Positions 1 through 5,840 of a stretch of DNA of 6,299 nt are shown piece after piece. Numbering within the stretch: position 1 is the stretch's first letter; the number at the start of each line of letters is the position of its first letter. The position numbers were made by a program, and so were the translations under genes. The notes under the pieces were generated by a model that ran no database searches, had not been told where the DNA came from, and saw only the letters and a program-made list of their open reading frames with translations. The DNA is taken from NCBI GenBank assembly GCA_024277475.1, contig JAJRVC010000015.1, positions 1 through 6,299 on the forward strand, given 5' to 3'. This DNA is from Deltaproteobacteria bacterium (GTDB lineage: Bacteria > Desulfobacterota > Desulfobacteria > Desulfobacterales > JAFDCJ01).

Positions 1-1309
1 TCGCTTTCGGATTTTTGAAATACCCTTTAAAAACACCCGGCGATTTGACCAGAATTTCACCGTCATCGGCGATTTTGATCTGCACCCCTTCCAAGGGGAC
101 GCCCACGGTTCCCAATTTCACTTGGCCTATTTTGGATGTGGTGGTGACGCCGGTACCCTCGGTCTGCCCGTAGCCCTCCACCAGGTTGACGCCGATGGAA
201 TGGAAAAAGAGCAGGATTTCCGGAGCAATGGGTGCAGCCCCGGAATAGGCCACACGTATACGGTCGAATCCCAGACGCTCTTTCAGTTTGCGAAACACGG
301 CAAAGTGAGCCAGTTTGTACTGCAATTCGAGTGTGGCAGGTATTGGTTTAAACGCCATCGTCAGACCGGCCCGTTTCTTGCCGACGCTCATGGCATAGTT
401 GAAGACAAGACGTTTGAACCAGGTTGCATCGGCCATGCGAATCAGGATAGCGGAATAGTATTTCTCCCAGATCCGCGGTACGGCATGGGCCACTGTGGGG
501 GAGATCTCTACCATGTTGTCCGTGATGGTATCCAGGCTTTCGATAAAGTTGACGATGTGCCCGACATCAAAGTGGGCCAGGACCGTAAACAGCTGCTCGA
601 AAATGTGACATAGGGGTAAAAACGACATGATTGCGTCGTCGTCATACATGGGGTTGTTGGAGGTGAGGGCCTTGCCCATCCAGACGCAGTTTCTGTGGGT
701 CAGCATGGCACCTTTGGGCGGTCCGGTGGTTCCCGATGTGTAGATCAGGACGGATAGGTCTTCGGGCTCAATTTCTTGGATCCTTTGGTCCAACATGCCG
801 GGGTTTTTCTGCTCCTCCCTGGCTCCCAGTTCGAGTAGCTGGTCAAAGGTCATGACCAGGGAGTCTTTGAACTGGCGTAGACCCTTAGTGTCCCAGACAA
901 TGATCTTTTCCAGTATGGAGGCTCTGTCTCGGAAATGGAGCCACTTGTCAAGCTGCTCTTCGTTTTCTACAAATAAAAATTTGGAATCCGAATTGGTCAC
1001 CACATATTCCACCTGCTGCCAGGCATTGGTGGCGTAAACCCCTGCTGTTGCGGCACCACAGCACTGTATGGCTATATCGGCGTAGACCCATTCCGGACAA
1101 TTGTCGCCGATGATGGATGCGCAGTCGCCTTTTTGAAGTCCCAGTGACATCAGGGCGCAGGCAACATGGGATACTTTCTTGTCGTAATCATTCCAGGTAA
1201 TGTCGTGCCAGAGGCCGAACTCTTTTTTACGCATGGCCACCCGGTCGCCCCAGCGGGCTACCGCCTCTTTGAATTTACCGGGTACCGTTTCTGTGTAGTT
1301 ATTTGACAT
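1..1309 (-). CDS. Long-chain-type acyl-CoA ligase (AMP-forming), 3' end outside window
   Basis: This is an ANL-superfamily adenylate-forming enzyme that activates a carboxylic acid with ATP to an acyl-AMP and transfers it to CoA in the cytoplasm. I translated 436 codons without interruption from ATG at 1309; an in-frame stop at 1322-1324 leaves this as the only ATG start. Visible motifs are the phosphate-binding loop YTSGTTGPPKG (residues 190-200), LPLCHIFEQ (231-239) and VPRIWEK of the long-chain FACS group, SGAAP, and the AMP-binding YGQTEG (380-385). The window ends near EILVKSPGVFKGYFKNPKA, before the TGD hinge and the catalytic lysine domain; families of this type run about 600 residues, so roughly a quarter to a third is missing. 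A GGAG lies only 2 bases before the ATG, which is tight spacing. The gene follows livF by 185 bases, past a terminator-like hairpin, so it probably has its own promoter. The exact substrate cannot be read from the sequence. Confidence 0.93.
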   Translation of the reverse strand, partial: MSNNYTETVPGKFKEAVARWGDRVAMRKKEFGLWHDITWNDYDKKVSHVACALMSLGLQKGDCASIIGDNCPEWVYADIAIQCCGAATAGVYATNAWQQVEYVVTNSDSKFLFVENEEQLDKWLHFRDRASILEKIIVWDTKGLRQFKDSLVMTFDQLLELGAREEQKNPGMLDQRIQEIEPEDLSVLIYTSGTTGPPKGAMLTHRNCVWMGKALTSNNPMYDDDAIMSFLPLCHIFEQLFTVLAHFDVGHIVNFIESLDTITDNMVEISPTVAHAVPRIWEKYYSAILIRMADATWFKRLVFNYAMSVGKKRAGLTMAFKPIPATLELQYKLAHFAVFRKLKERLGFDRIRVAYSGAAPIAPEILLFFHSIGVNLVEGYGQTEGTGVTTTSKIGQVKLGTVGVPLEGVQIKIADDGEILVKSPGVFKGYFKNPKA

Positions 1310-1347
1310 CGCTCCAAGTTTCTATAAATTTTTTTCAGATGGATTTA

Positions 1348-1379
1348 AATATAGAACTGACAATCTTGTAAAAAGTCAA
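1348..1379 (-). promoter_or_regulatory. Possible sigma-70 promoter for the acyl-CoA ligase
   Basis: On the minus strand a TTGACT box (1379-1374, 5 of 6 consensus) precedes TATATT (1353-1348, 5 of 6) about 39 bases before the ligase ATG. The 20-base spacer is longer than the ideal 17, and the region is AT-rich, so chance matches are likely. Support comes mainly from position: it follows a terminator-like hairpin and precedes a gene that would otherwise have none. Confidence 0.3.
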
Positions 1380-1388
1380 AATTCTCGA

Positions 1389-1414
1389 ATTTCGCTATCA
1401 GAACCTATCGAAAT
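1389..1414. promoter_or_regulatory. 26-bp imperfect palindrome, candidate operator upstream of the ligase
   Basis: The arms are ATTTCG and CGAAAT, with further symmetric TA pairs inside (ATTTCG-N-TA, 8 bases, TA-N-CGAAAT). It lies just upstream of the possible -35 box at 1374-1379 and 80 bases before the ligase start. The size and symmetry suit a dimeric helix-turn-helix regulator, for example the TetR or GntR types that often control acyl-CoA genes. No regulator gene is in the window, so the binding protein is unknown. Confidence 0.35.
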
Positions 1415-1463
1415 CATTAAGTGTGAAATTTTATTTTTGTGTTTTTTGTGCCTTATTGCGGCC

Positions 1464-1496
1464 AAACAAAAACCGGTTATGAAAAAAACCAGTTTT
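1464..1496 (-). terminator. Terminator-like hairpin at the end of livF
   Basis: On the minus strand AAAACTGGTT (1496-1487) pairs with AACCGGTTTT (1478-1469) over 10 bp including one G-U pair, with an 8-base loop and a T-rich tail TTTGTTT (1470-1464; its first two T's are also the last two bases of the stem). Two bases of the livF TAA stop form the start of the stem. The stem has only a few G-C pairs, so termination is probably partial. On the opposite strand the G-U pair becomes a C-A mismatch, which favours a minus-strand role. Confidence 0.45.
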
Positions 1497-2271
1497 ATCG
1501 CCACGCTTTCTTGCGTTTCCAGCGCTGATAACCCTTGGCGGAAGCTTCCGATTTAACGCCCATGTAAAATTCCTTGACGTCCTTGTCCTCCATCAGGTCG
1601 CAGGATTTGCCTTTCATGACAAAGCGTCCGTTTTCCAGAATCAAACCGGTCCGGGAGACACCCAGAGCCATTTTGGCATTCTGTTCTACGAGCAGAATGG
1701 TGACACCCTCGGCGTTGATGGTCCTGATAATTTCGAAAATCTCCTTGACCAGCAGCGGAGAGAGCCCCAGGGAGGGTTCGTCCAGGAACAAGAGCCTGGG
1801 CCGGCTCATCATGGCCCGGCCGATAGCCAGCATTTGCTGTTCGCCGCCGGACAGGGTGCCGGCCCACTGGTTCACCCGCTCTTTCAGAATGGGGAAGTAG
1901 CTGAAAACCCGGTCAAAATCATCCGCGATGCCTTTTTTGTCATTGCGGGTGTAGGCACCCATAAGGAGATTTTCCCTGATGGTGAGTTCCTCGAATACCT
2001 CGCGCCCTTCGGGGACCAGGGTGATGCCCATACGTACGATCTTGTCGGTGTCCAGACCGTCGATACGTTTGCCCATAAACTCGATGGTTCCCTTGTCCGG
2101 CTGGTCTTCGATAAGCCCCATGACCGTTTTCAAAATAGTGGATTTGCCGGCGCCATTGTTACCCAGGATGGACGTTATGCTACCCTCCTCGACGGTCAGA
2201 GAAGCCCCCCGGATAGCGTAAATCAGGTCGTAATAGGTTTCGATATTTTTTATTTCAAGTAACGCGGCCAT
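1495..2271 (-). CDS. livF: Liv-type ABC importer, ATP-binding subunit LivF
   Basis: This cytoplasmic ATPase pairs with LivG to power the LivHM channel. The 258 residues show Walker A GNNGAGKST (37-45), the LivF-type Q-loop region VPEGREVF (86-93), the signature LSGGEQQ (140-146), Walker B LLFLDEP (160-166) and the switch region LLVEQNAK, where Gln197 stands in place of the usual His; that substitution is normal for LivF. After the usual end near EFYMGVK there is a basic tail rich in Lys, Arg and Trp (about residues 239-258). The ATG at 2271 starts the ATPase domain at the expected point, but no Shine-Dalgarno site precedes it; the leader instead carries an 8-base tandem repeat. The stop codon lies in a terminator-like hairpin. 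LivF is the last transporter gene. Confidence 0.95.
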   Translation of the reverse strand: MAALLEIKNIETYYDLIYAIRGASLTVEEGSITSILGNNGAGKSTILKTVMGLIEDQPDKGTIEFMGKRIDGLDTDKIVRMGITLVPEGREVFEELTIRENLLMGAYTRNDKKGIADDFDRVFSYFPILKERVNQWAGTLSGGEQQMLAIGRAMMSRPRLLFLDEPSLGLSPLLVKEIFEIIRTINAEGVTILLVEQNAKMALGVSRTGLILENGRFVMKGKSCDLMEDKDVKEFYMGVKSEASAKGYQRWKRKKAWR

Positions 2272-2282
2272 GAGCTAATTAT

Positions 2283-2306
2283 TTGGTTGATTGGTTGATT
2301 CGTTCT
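2283..2306. repeat. 8-base tandem repeat in the livF leader
   Basis: TTGGTTGA occurs twice in direct succession (2283-2290, 2291-2298), followed by a decayed third copy TTCGTTCT (2299-2306). In the mRNA this is TCAACCAA repeated, ending 11 bases before the livF ATG at the place where a Shine-Dalgarno site would be expected. Confidence 0.7.
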
Positions 2307-2308
2307 TC

Positions 2309-2464
2309 TTTGAGCTTTCAGCTTTTCTTTGCCTTCCGCTCTATGCTTTTAGCCTTATTTTCCGCCTTCCCAATTCCCACTTCCGTTTCCGCATTCTGTT
2401 CTCCCGCTTCCGAATTCAACTACTTCCCCCTTCCGTTCTTCCACTTCCGCATTCGACTTCCTCT
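2309..2464. repeat. Degenerate 7-base-period array between livG and livF, reaching into livG
   Basis: On the plus strand the stretch divides into 7-base units, mostly of the form TTCCGNN or CTTCCGN. Clear examples are TTCCGCC, TTCCCAA, TTCCCAC and TTCCGTT at 2360-2387, and CTTCCCC, CTTCCGT, TCTTCCA and CTTCCGC at 2423-2450. A variant TTTGAGC, TTTCAGC occurs at 2309-2322. One strand is almost purely pyrimidine, so the mRNA is purine-rich (GGAAG-like). The last 49 bases overlap the livG coding end, including its stop codon. Units are diverged, so the limits are approximate. Confidence 0.7.
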
Positions 2465-3228
2465 TCTCCTAAGTAGGCTTTTAAAACTTCCGGATGCTTC
2501 TGAACGTCTTCGGGTTTTCCTTCGGTGATGGGCCGCCCGAAATTCAGGGCCAGGATACGATCGGAAATATCCATAACCATATTCATGTCGTGTTCGATCA
2601 ACAGGATGGTGATACCCAGCTCATCCTGGATATCTTTGACCCAGAATATCATGTCCTGTTTTTCCTCGGAATTCATCCCGGCACAGGGCTCATCCAGCAG
2701 CAGAAGCTCGGGTTCCAGGGCTAGGGCCCGGCCTAGCTCAATCTGTTTCTGGGTGCCGTAAGGCAGTCCCCCCACCAGTTTGTCACGGGCGGACTGCAGG
2801 TCCAGAAAGTCAATAATCTCCTCCACCTTTTTGCGGTGCAAGGCCTCTTCTTTGCCGGCAAAGGAGTTTCGGCCCCACAAAAAGCCACCGCGAAAAAGAC
2901 CGGTCTTCATGTAGAGGTGTCGGCCCAGCATGATGTTTTCCATGGTGTTCATATTATTGAAGAGCTCGATGTTCTGAAAGGTCCGGGCAATGCCTGCCCG
3001 GGCCACCTTGTCCGGCTTTTTACCCCTGAGATCCCGGCCCTTGAAGAGGATCTTTCCGGAACTGGGCTGGTAGATAGCGTTGATGCAGTTGAAAAGCGTG
3101 GTTTTCCCGGCCCCGTTGGGGCCGATAATGGCGTAGACCTCGCCTTTTTTTATTTCAAACGATATGCCGTCCAGGGCTTTTAGGCCGCCAAACCGGATCG
3201 ACAGATCTCTTACTTCAAAAAAAGCCAT
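2416..3228 (-). CDS. livG: Liv-type ABC importer, ATP-binding subunit LivG
   Basis: This is the second cytoplasmic ATPase of the importer. Starting at ATG 3228 it has 270 residues, with Walker A GPNGAGKTT (36-44), Q-loop Gln85 in RTFQN, the LivG-type signature LPYGTQKQIE (155-164), Walker B LLLLDEP (175-181), D-loop region AGMN and switch His213 in IEHDM. A longer frame opens at GTG 3315 right after the livK stop. I reject that start because it would translate through a strong terminator and add 29 residues absent from the family. An AGGA 10 bases before ATG 3228 is a modest ribosome site. The family usually ends near KAYLGEE; here about 15 further residues (EVECGSGRTEGGSS and neighbours) come from the 7-base repeat array, which also supplies the TGA stop. 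Confidence 0.95.
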   Translation of the reverse strand: MAFFEVRDLSIRFGGLKALDGISFEIKKGEVYAIIGPNGAGKTTLFNCINAIYQPSSGKILFKGRDLRGKKPDKVARAGIARTFQNIELFNNMNTMENIMLGRHLYMKTGLFRGGFLWGRNSFAGKEEALHRKKVEEIIDFLDLQSARDKLVGGLPYGTQKQIELGRALALEPELLLLDEPCAGMNSEEKQDMIFWVKDIQDELGITILLIEHDMNMVMDISDRILALNFGRPITEGKPEDVQKHPEVLKAYLGEEEVECGSGRTEGGSS

Positions 3229-3256
3229 TGGCTGATTTTCCTGCCCGTTCCTGAAT

Positions 3257-3297
3257 AAAAAAAACGGAGGTTGGAGAAAAACCTGTTCTCCAACCTC
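3257..3297 (-). terminator. Strong intrinsic terminator between livK and livG
   Basis: On the minus strand GAGGTTGGAGAA (3297-3286) pairs perfectly with TTCTCCAACCTC (3278-3267) over 12 bp, with a 7-base loop, then CG and a run of eight T's (3264-3257). It starts 19 bases after the livK stop. It would stop most livK transcripts and let a fraction continue into livG and livF, a usual way of making more binding protein than ATPase. Confidence 0.9.
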
Positions 3298-3315
3298 AAG
3301 GTTGACTTTTTCCAC

Positions 3316-4566
3316 CTACTTTTCCATCGGGATGAATTCAGTCGTGTACCAATCGGTTAAGATGGTGGATGTGCCGTCTGCTTCGGCACGGTTGAGAAAA
3401 ATTTCCTGCTGTCCTATTCTGCATAGCGGGTCTTTGGGGTCAAAGGGCTTGAAGCTGACAGTTCCCATGATGCCGTGAAAATCTTGGATTTTTTCCATCT
3501 CAGCCACGAGTTTTTCACGGGTGAGATCCGGGCCGACACGTCTGAGCGCTTCGACAAAGGGCTCCACGTAGCCGATACCGGCTGCAAAGGTCATACCCCA
3601 GCGTTCTTCCTTGGCGGCAAATTTTTCATAGGCATCTTTTTTATATTTTGCCAGCAAAGGAAGCGACGGGTTCATGAGATCTTCCTTGTTGCCGATGCCT
3701 ATTTTAGTGGGATCCATCATACCAAAACTGGCCGAAATAGTCCCTGCATACAGCCCTTTGGTAATGGCCATCATCAGGGGATGATCACCACAGGTGGTCG
3801 TGGTCATCCACTGGGGATTAAACTGCATGGCCTTGCCGGTGCCCTGCAGGCGGGCAACATGCCCCGGCCCGACGAACAGCAGCACCGCTTCGGCTTTGGC
3901 CTTACGAAATTTCATGATATGCGGTTTCATGTCTGTGTCGGCAACATTTACGGGAATTTCTGCGACGAGCTTGAGGCCTGATTTAGCCAGTTGTTTCTGG
4001 GCTCCTTCCAATCCCTGTTTGCCGTAGTCGTCATTCTGGTAGGCAATGGCGATCCGTTTGAAGCCCAGGGTTTCAACCGCATACTTGCAGAGCAGCTGGG
4101 CGTCGCCCAGGTAAAGCGGGTAGGTATTGAACAGGTATTTGTTGGGCGGTTGTATCCAGTGTCTGGAACCGGCCGAAGGCCCTATCCAGGGGATCTTTCT
4201 TTCCATGAGGTAGTCTTTTACCGCCAGTCCGGGCGCCGTTCCCACACCCGAAACCCAGGCAAACATGCCGATTTCTTCCTGGAGCTGCTTGACGCCGGCT
4301 TTGGTTTTTGCGGGATTGTAAGCATCATCGAAATAGTGATGAATCAATTTCCTGCCGTGAATACCGCCTTCGGCATTGATCATTTTGAAATATGCGTCGG
4401 TGCCCCGCGCTACTGCGCCCCAGGGGGCGGCCGGGCCTGTCTGCGGACCCCATTGACCGATATGGATTTCGGTGTCGGTAACACCTTCTTCCGCTGCTGC
4501 GTTAAAGGTCAGGCCGAACACTGCAACCGTCATGACTGCCAAAACACACAAAAGATACTTCTTCAT
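3316..4566 (-). CDS. livK: Periplasmic substrate-binding protein of a Liv-type ABC importer
   Basis: This is a 416-residue type I periplasmic binding protein (Peripla_BP_6-like) that should deliver ligand to LivHM. A signal peptide is clear: MKKY, a hydrophobic core to about residue 20, and a likely cut after NAAA near residue 25. Its cysteine (Cys7) is too early and not in a lipobox, so the mature protein is soluble. The family opening follows (EIHIGQWGPQTGPAA, GTDAYFKMINAEGGIHGRK, FDDAYNP). Where amino-acid binders such as E. coli LivJ have a Ser/Thr-rich ligand loop, this protein reads SGVGTAPGLAV, and then PSAGSRHWIQPPNKY. With a CoA ligase downstream, I infer a carboxylic acid ligand rather than leucine, isoleucine or valine. 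The start at ATG 4566 has an excellent AAGGAGG site, and the gene ends at TAG just before a strong terminator. The symbol livK reflects role and position, not proven specificity. Confidence 0.92.
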   Translation of the reverse strand: MKKYLLCVLAVMTVAVFGLTFNAAAEEGVTDTEIHIGQWGPQTGPAAPWGAVARGTDAYFKMINAEGGIHGRKLIHHYFDDAYNPAKTKAGVKQLQEEIGMFAWVSGVGTAPGLAVKDYLMERKIPWIGPSAGSRHWIQPPNKYLFNTYPLYLGDAQLLCKYAVETLGFKRIAIAYQNDDYGKQGLEGAQKQLAKSGLKLVAEIPVNVADTDMKPHIMKFRKAKAEAVLLFVGPGHVARLQGTGKAMQFNPQWMTTTTCGDHPLMMAITKGLYAGTISASFGMMDPTKIGIGNKEDLMNPSLPLLAKYKKDAYEKFAAKEERWGMTFAAGIGYVEPFVEALRRVGPDLTREKLVAEMEKIQDFHGIMGTVSFKPFDPKDPLCRIGQQEIFLNRAEADGTSTILTDWYTTEFIPMEK

Positions 4567-4572
4567 GCTTAT

Positions 4573-4579
4573 CCTCCTT
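4573..4579 (-). promoter_or_regulatory. Strong ribosome binding site of livK
   Basis: AAGGAGG on the minus strand is followed by a 6-base spacer to the livK ATG. It is the best ribosome site in the window and fits the high demand for binding protein. Confidence 0.85.
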
Positions 4580-4595
4580 ATTTGGTTAAAGTTTT

Positions 4596-4653
4596 GTGTT
4601 TGGTATGCAGCTCAACCATCAAGACGAAAAACTGAACACCAATTACCAAACAC
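4596..4653 (-). promoter_or_regulatory. 10-bp inverted repeat spanning the livK 5' leader
   Basis: GTGTTTGGTA (minus strand, 4653-4644) is perfectly complementary to TACCAAACAC (4605-4596), with 38 bases between. The upstream arm begins where transcription from the -10 box at 4659-4664 would start, and the downstream arm ends 16 bases before the AAGGAGG site. The leader RNA could thus close into a 5'-terminal stem, protecting the message or regulating it. Part of it may instead be repeat debris, since 7-base units AACACCA, ATTACCA and AACACTG occur at 4635-4655 on the plus strand. Confidence 0.4.
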
Positions 4654-4658
4654 TGTTT

Positions 4659-4664
4659 ATTATA
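4659..4664 (-). promoter_or_regulatory. Consensus -10 box, probable livK promoter
   Basis: TATAAT on the minus strand, a perfect -10 match, lies 93 bases before the livK ATG and predicts a start near 4652. No good -35 hexamer is found 16-18 bases upstream, so an activator may be needed or the match may be chance in an AT-rich spot. A promoter of its own would agree with the strong ribosome site and the terminator behind livK. Confidence 0.45.
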
Positions 4665-4683
4665 TCTAAACTGTTCGATTCCA

Positions 4684-4748
4684 GGTTCAGGGTCCAAAGG
4701 CTACAACCACTTGATAGTTTTTTAACCCTGAACGTTGAACCCTGAACC
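4684..4748. repeat. Inverted copy facing the livH-livK tandem array
   Basis: GGTTCAGGGT (plus strand, 4684-4693) is the reverse complement of ACCCTGAACC at 4739-4748 (10 bp) and of ACCCTGAAC at 4725-4733 (9 bp). The single inverted copy could therefore pair with either of the two tandem copies, giving two mutually exclusive hairpins with loops of about 31 and 45 bases. It lies in the livH 3' untranslated region, just upstream of the livK -10 box. Confidence 0.5.
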
Positions 4749-4758
4749 GCTCAACCGA
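4724..4758. repeat. 7-base-period array after livH
   Basis: On the plus strand five consecutive heptamers are seen: AACCCTG, AACGTTG, AACCCTG, AACCGCT and CAACCGA. The first and third are identical. The array ends 2 bases from the livH TAG stop at 4761-4763, so it is the first thing after the gene. No T-tract terminator follows livH. Confidence 0.7.
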
Positions 4759-4760
4759 TG

Positions 4761-5636
4761 CTATACCTTCTTTACATAATGTCTGGCGAACAGCCCGCTG
4801 GGCTTGATGCAGAGCACCAGCACGATGATTGCAAAGGCGACCACCGATTTGAATTCGATGGATACATACCCGCCGAAAAGATGCTCGACGATGCCGATAA
4901 TGTAAGCGCCGAAAACTGCCCCGGGCAACGATGTCATGCCGCCGACAACAGCACCGGCAAATCCTTTTAGCATGGGGTCCCACATCATATAGGGCTCCAC
5001 CAGCACAGGGGCGATGAGCAGCCCCGCCACACTGCCCACCATGGACGAAATACCCCAGGTGACCATGCGGATCCGCTTGGTCTTGATGCCCATCAGGGCG
5101 GCGGCGGTTTCATTCTGCTGGGTGGCTTTCATGGCTACCCCCATTTTGGAAAAGCGAAAGAAAAGAAACAGGGCCACCATGATGACCAGGGCCACCACCA
5201 GGGTAAGCATGTCCAGGGTGCTGATGAAAATATCCCCGATGATGATACTATCGTAGCTGGAAATCGGAAATGGCATGGCACGCTGGTCCGCACCGAATTT
5301 CCAGGAGACAAAACCGAGAAGCATCATCTCCATGCCGATGGTGATGATAATCAGCCCCAGGATGTTGGGCTCTTTGGCCCGTCGCAGAATAACAAATTCA
5401 AGCATGCATCCCAGAACCAGGGCAAAGACCAGGGTGGCGGGAAAGGCGATGTAGTAGGGGACGCCATAAGTGGAAAGCAGCATGAAGGCGACGAAAACCG
5501 GCAGCAGGGCCATCTCCCCCTGCATAAAGTTGGGCACCTCCGAGGCCTTGTAGATCAATACCATGCCAAGTCCCATCAAGGCGTAGGAACTGCCGACGGC
5601 AATACCGCTGAGAATCATCTGCAGAAAATCAGTCAT
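4761..5636 (-). CDS. livH: Liv-type ABC importer, membrane permease LivH
   Basis: This inner-membrane subunit forms the transport channel with LivM. The 291 residues match the usual LivH length and open with the typical MTDFLQMILSGIAVGSSYAL and GLGMVLIYKASEVPNFMQGE. Hydrophobic segments lie roughly at 8-29, 44-56, 61-83, 93-110, 138-160, 193-213, 226-250 and 264-278. The cytoplasmic ATPase-coupling loop (EAA-like) is seen in MKATQQNETAAALMGIKTKRI (169-189). The ATG at 5636 is supported by AGGA 7 bases upstream. It is separated by repeat-filled gaps of 202 bases from livM before it and 194 bases from livK after it, unusually wide for genes of one complex. A livH-first order is more common; here livM comes first. 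Confidence 0.95.
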   Translation of the reverse strand: MTDFLQMILSGIAVGSSYALMGLGMVLIYKASEVPNFMQGEMALLPVFVAFMLLSTYGVPYYIAFPATLVFALVLGCMLEFVILRRAKEPNILGLIIITIGMEMMLLGFVSWKFGADQRAMPFPISSYDSIIIGDIFISTLDMLTLVVALVIMVALFLFFRFSKMGVAMKATQQNETAAALMGIKTKRIRMVTWGISSMVGSVAGLLIAPVLVEPYMMWDPMLKGFAGAVVGGMTSLPGAVFGAYIIGIVEHLFGGYVSIEFKSVVAFAIIVLVLCIKPSGLFARHYVKKV

Positions 5637-5643
5637 AGTTCCA

Positions 5644-5647
5644 TCCT
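5644..5647 (-). promoter_or_regulatory. Ribosome binding site of livH
   Basis: AGGA lies 7 bases before ATG 5636 (context CCAGGATGGAACT), adequate spacing that supports the chosen livH start. Confidence 0.6.
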
Positions 5648-5670
5648 GGGTTCATTTGTCCTGAAAAAAT

Positions 5671-5705
5671 CAGATAACAGATGTCAGAAGGCAGATAACA
5701 GATAA
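5671..5705. repeat. 7-base-period array before livH
   Basis: On the plus strand five consecutive heptamers are CAGATAA, CAGATGT, CAGAAGG, CAGATAA and CAGATAA, three of them identical. The array lies in the livH leader, ending 34 bases before the ATG. In the mRNA the unit reads TTATCTG. The remaining gap sequence 5706-5788 holds nothing I can identify. Confidence 0.8.
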
Positions 5706-5788
5706 CATATTTCAACTTGCTTTAACCCTGTGCCTCGAAGCCTAATCTTTTAAAACTCTGAATCTTTACAGCTTTCAATATTCTGCAC

Positions 5789-5840
5789 CAGCATCCAACA
5801 TCAAGCATCGGAGATCCAGCCAGCATCGAGCATCTATATC
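5789..5840. repeat. 7-base-period array directly after livM
   Basis: On the plus strand the heptamers are CAGCATC, CAACATC, AAGCATC and GGAGATC (5789-5816), then a 4-base partial copy CAGC, then CAGCATC and GAGCATC (5821-5834) and a decayed TATATC. The last unit runs into the livM TGA stop (5841-5839), so the array begins exactly at the gene end. Confidence 0.75.

Noticed and set aside
122..613. 163-codon plus-strand open frame
   Set aside because: It is antisense to the acyl-CoA ligase, which shows conserved motifs throughout; no family resemblance in this frame.
1834..2262. 142-codon plus-strand open frame
   Set aside because: It is antisense to livF across the ATPase motifs; a codon-bias shadow.
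2309..2464. CRISPR array
   Set aside because: The period is 7 bases and the units are degenerate; there are no 25-40 base repeats with unique spacers and no cas genes.
2283..2528. 81-codon plus-strand open frame of Phe/Ser/Leu-rich sequence
   Set aside because: It is translated repeat array plus the antisense of the livG end; composition follows the TTCC repeat.
3229..3315. 29-residue N-terminal extension of LivG from GTG 3315
   Set aside because: It would be translated through a perfect 12-bp terminator, uses a GTG directly at the livK stop, and LivG proteins normally start at MAFFEVRDLS-like sequence.
3475..3981. 168-codon plus-strand open frame
   Set aside because: It is the opposite strand of the conserved livK C-terminal half and has no ribosome site or domain of its own.
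3722..3984. Possible defence, toxin-antitoxin or phage gene inside the window
   Set aside because: Every stretch over 250 bases is accounted for by Liv or ligase coding sequence on the minus strand; no such motifs were seen.
3991..4635. 214-codon plus-strand open frame
   Set aside because: It lies antisense to livK, which has a clear signal peptide and family motifs; the translation is Cys/Phe/Gly-rich without recognisable domains.
5659..5673. Hairpin CTGA-TCAG with A/T-rich loop as a livM terminator
   Set aside because: The stem is only 4 bp and it lies far from the livM stop, next to the livH ribosome site.
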